The notes beneath the pieces are model-generated. The model made no database searches and was not told the DNA's origin. It was given only the letters and a program-made list of their open reading frames with translations. This document shows positions 5,690 to 6,494 of a stretch of 6,494 nucleotides of DNA, piece after piece. Position 1 is the first letter of the stretch. Every line of letters starts with the position of its first letter. The position numbers and the translations under genes were made by a program. The stretch comes from Anaerolineae bacterium (lineage in GTDB: Bacteria; Chloroflexota; Anaerolineae; Aggregatilineales; Phototrophicaceae): positions 1-6,494 of the forward strand of contig JADLHH010000537.1 in assembly GCA_020848855.1 (NCBI GenBank). The letters run 5' to 3'.

Positions 5690-6193
5690 CCGCTGCAGCA
5701 TGCGCTCGCCCGTTTGTGTGACCACCGGCAGATCGGTCAGGCTGCCCCGAATGTCGAGCACGCACCGCGCGATCCAGCCGCGCCGGTCGCCCACCTGGAC
5801 CTGTACCCACATATCGAGGTCGGCTTCAAAGACGGACGAGCATTCGCGCCCATCTTCCCAGCCGTTCCAGCCGACGATGTCGATCCAGCGCCCCTGACGC
5901 AGTGCGCCAATCGAGCGATAGCCCAGCCCTGGACCGCTGCGGATGTTCACGTCGGCGTTCGCCGCCTGCCCGTTGACACCCGTCAGCGTGTTCAACATCT
6001 GCGGGTTGAGCGTTTCGGTCGGCGCGGCGGCGGTCGGCGCCAGATTCAGGCTGAATTCGGAAGTCGGCTGCGGCTGCGTCCCCTGCGCCGCGACCGTCGT
6101 CGTCAGCATCAGCGTCAGGATCATCGCCATGAAACCAAAGGCGGCGATCAGCATCAGGGACTGCGAGGTGAGTTTTGAAGTGCGTTTCGGCAT
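5687..6193 (-). CDS. Secreted bacterial SH3-domain (SH3b) protein
   Basis: This 168-residue protein has a Sec signal peptide: basic residues MPKRTSK, a hydrophobic core at about 12-30 and a likely cleavage after VAA at residue 36. A Pro/Thr/Ala-rich spacer runs to about 62. Residues 78-147 are an SH3b domain, with the hallmark NIRSGPGLGYRSIGAL (83-98) and a closing WVQVQVGDRRGWIARCVL (129-146). C118 and C144 could form a disulfide. Such domains usually bind cell-wall peptides or glycans, or serve as general adhesion modules outside the cell; the ligand here cannot be read from sequence. AAAAAGG lies eight bases before ATG 6193. The gene follows the PIN remnant by 24 bases and precedes the lipoprotein gene by nine, so the two envelope proteins are probably co-expressed. 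Confidence 0.9.
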   Translation of the reverse strand: MPKRTSKLTSQSLMLIAAFGFMAMILTLMLTTTVAAQGTQPQPTSEFSLNLAPTAAAPTETLNPQMLNTLTGVNGQAANADVNIRSGPGLGYRSIGALRQGRWIDIVGWNGWEDGRECSSVFEADLDMWVQVQVGDRRGWIARCVLDIRGSLTDLPVVTQTGERMLQR

Positions 6194-6217
6194 GACGGCA
6201 ACCTTTTTCTCGGCTGG

Positions 6218-6409
6218 TCAGGGTGACGGCAGAATTTCGAAATGCTCGCTGTGTTTTGGGCGAATGATATCAAAATCTCGTCGGTCGAGCGTAAGTATCC
6301 GCGTGATTGTCAAACGTTCGGCGACTGCTACAACACTGGCATCGACAAAATCAACACGTGTATCCGCATATTGTTCTAGGATTTCGGCTGTGCGCAAAAA
6401 ATCCTGCAT
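6218..6409 (-). pseudogene. VapC-like PIN-domain toxin, C-terminal remnant
   Basis: The 63 residues match the C-terminal half of a VapC-type PIN ribonuclease. The helix RTAEILEQYADTRVDF precedes VDASVVAVAERL, with the conserved Asp of FVDAS, and then TRILTLDRRDFDIIRPKH, with the conserved Asp of LDRRDF. Full-length members are about 130 residues. The missing N-terminal half holds the first catalytic Asp and a conserved Glu, so this piece should be inactive. The same frame runs upstream through NENQTQ to a TGA at 6430-6428. Neither of the other two minus-strand frames upstream gives PIN-like sequence, so a simple frameshift does not rescue it. The piece is visibly more AT-rich than its neighbours (28 G+C of 60 at 6241-6300 by hand count), which suggests transfer. 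It could still be translated from ATG 6409, but without a good ribosome site. Confidence 0.65.
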
Positions 6410-6427
6410 TTGGGTCTGATTCTCGTT

Positions 6428-6494
6428 TCAGGATTTGGAGCGACCGAAACCCTCACGCAAGCTATCGTCGGTGCGGCTCGCAAATTCGGCGTCG
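6428..6494 (-). CDS. Possible C-terminal end of an upstream gene, cut by the window edge
   Basis: From the right edge a minus-strand frame reads DAEFASRTDDSLREGFGRS, then Lys-Ser and TGA. It is in the same frame as the PIN remnant, 18 bases upstream of its ATG. The charged helical character would fit the tail of a small antitoxin, which would suit a vapBC pair, but it could equally be chance reading. Too little is visible to decide. Confidence 0.25.
   Translation of the reverse strand, partial: DAEFASRTDDSLREGFGRSKS

Overview
The window looks like a high-GC bacterial chromosome, most likely Chloroflexota (Anaerolineae or a relative). This is inferred from several signs: Pro/Thr-rich linkers after a lipoprotein signal, a small secreted SH3b protein, a recurrent C-terminal surface domain I associate with that phylum, an EGY-like M50 protease, short GTAGGGGCG-type palindromes and heptamer repeats between genes. 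No marker gene proves the taxonomy. Every gene I can support is on the minus strand, so transcription runs from the right edge to the left edge.

In transcription order the right half holds a truncated VapC-like PIN domain (6218-6409), a secreted SH3b protein (5687-6193), a lipoprotein with a Pro/Thr stalk (4643-5677), an M50 site-2-type protease (3273-4583) and a DUF983-type zinc-ribbon membrane protein (2860-3276). Spacings are 24, 9 and 59 nt, and then a 4-nt ATGA overlap. The SH3b and lipoprotein genes form an envelope pair, and the protease and DUF983 genes are translationally coupled.

A 124-nt gap with a palindromic repeat separates this block from a carboxylase block: biotin carboxylase (1251-2735), an unrelated membrane-anchored four-cysteine protein (639-1247) and a biotin carboxyl carrier protein with a BT-like N-terminal domain (151-642). 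These are joined by a 3-nt gap and another ATGA overlap. Together the two carboxylase genes look like one BC-BT-BCCP alpha chain (methylcrotonyl-/propionyl-CoA carboxylase type) cut at the BC/BT junction, with a foreign gene in the cut. No carboxyltransferase gene lies in the window. The first bases of a further minus-strand gene are at the left edge.

The points most worth a second look are: the split carboxylase with its inserted gene; an M50 protease whose HExxH motif reads HELGN, losing the second zinc-binding histidine; a palindromic repeat translated in frame as part of a lipoprotein signal peptide; and a heptamer repeat that supplies the last codons and stop of the BCCP gene. I found no CRISPR array, rRNA, tRNA, transposase or recognisable defence system apart from the PIN remnant.
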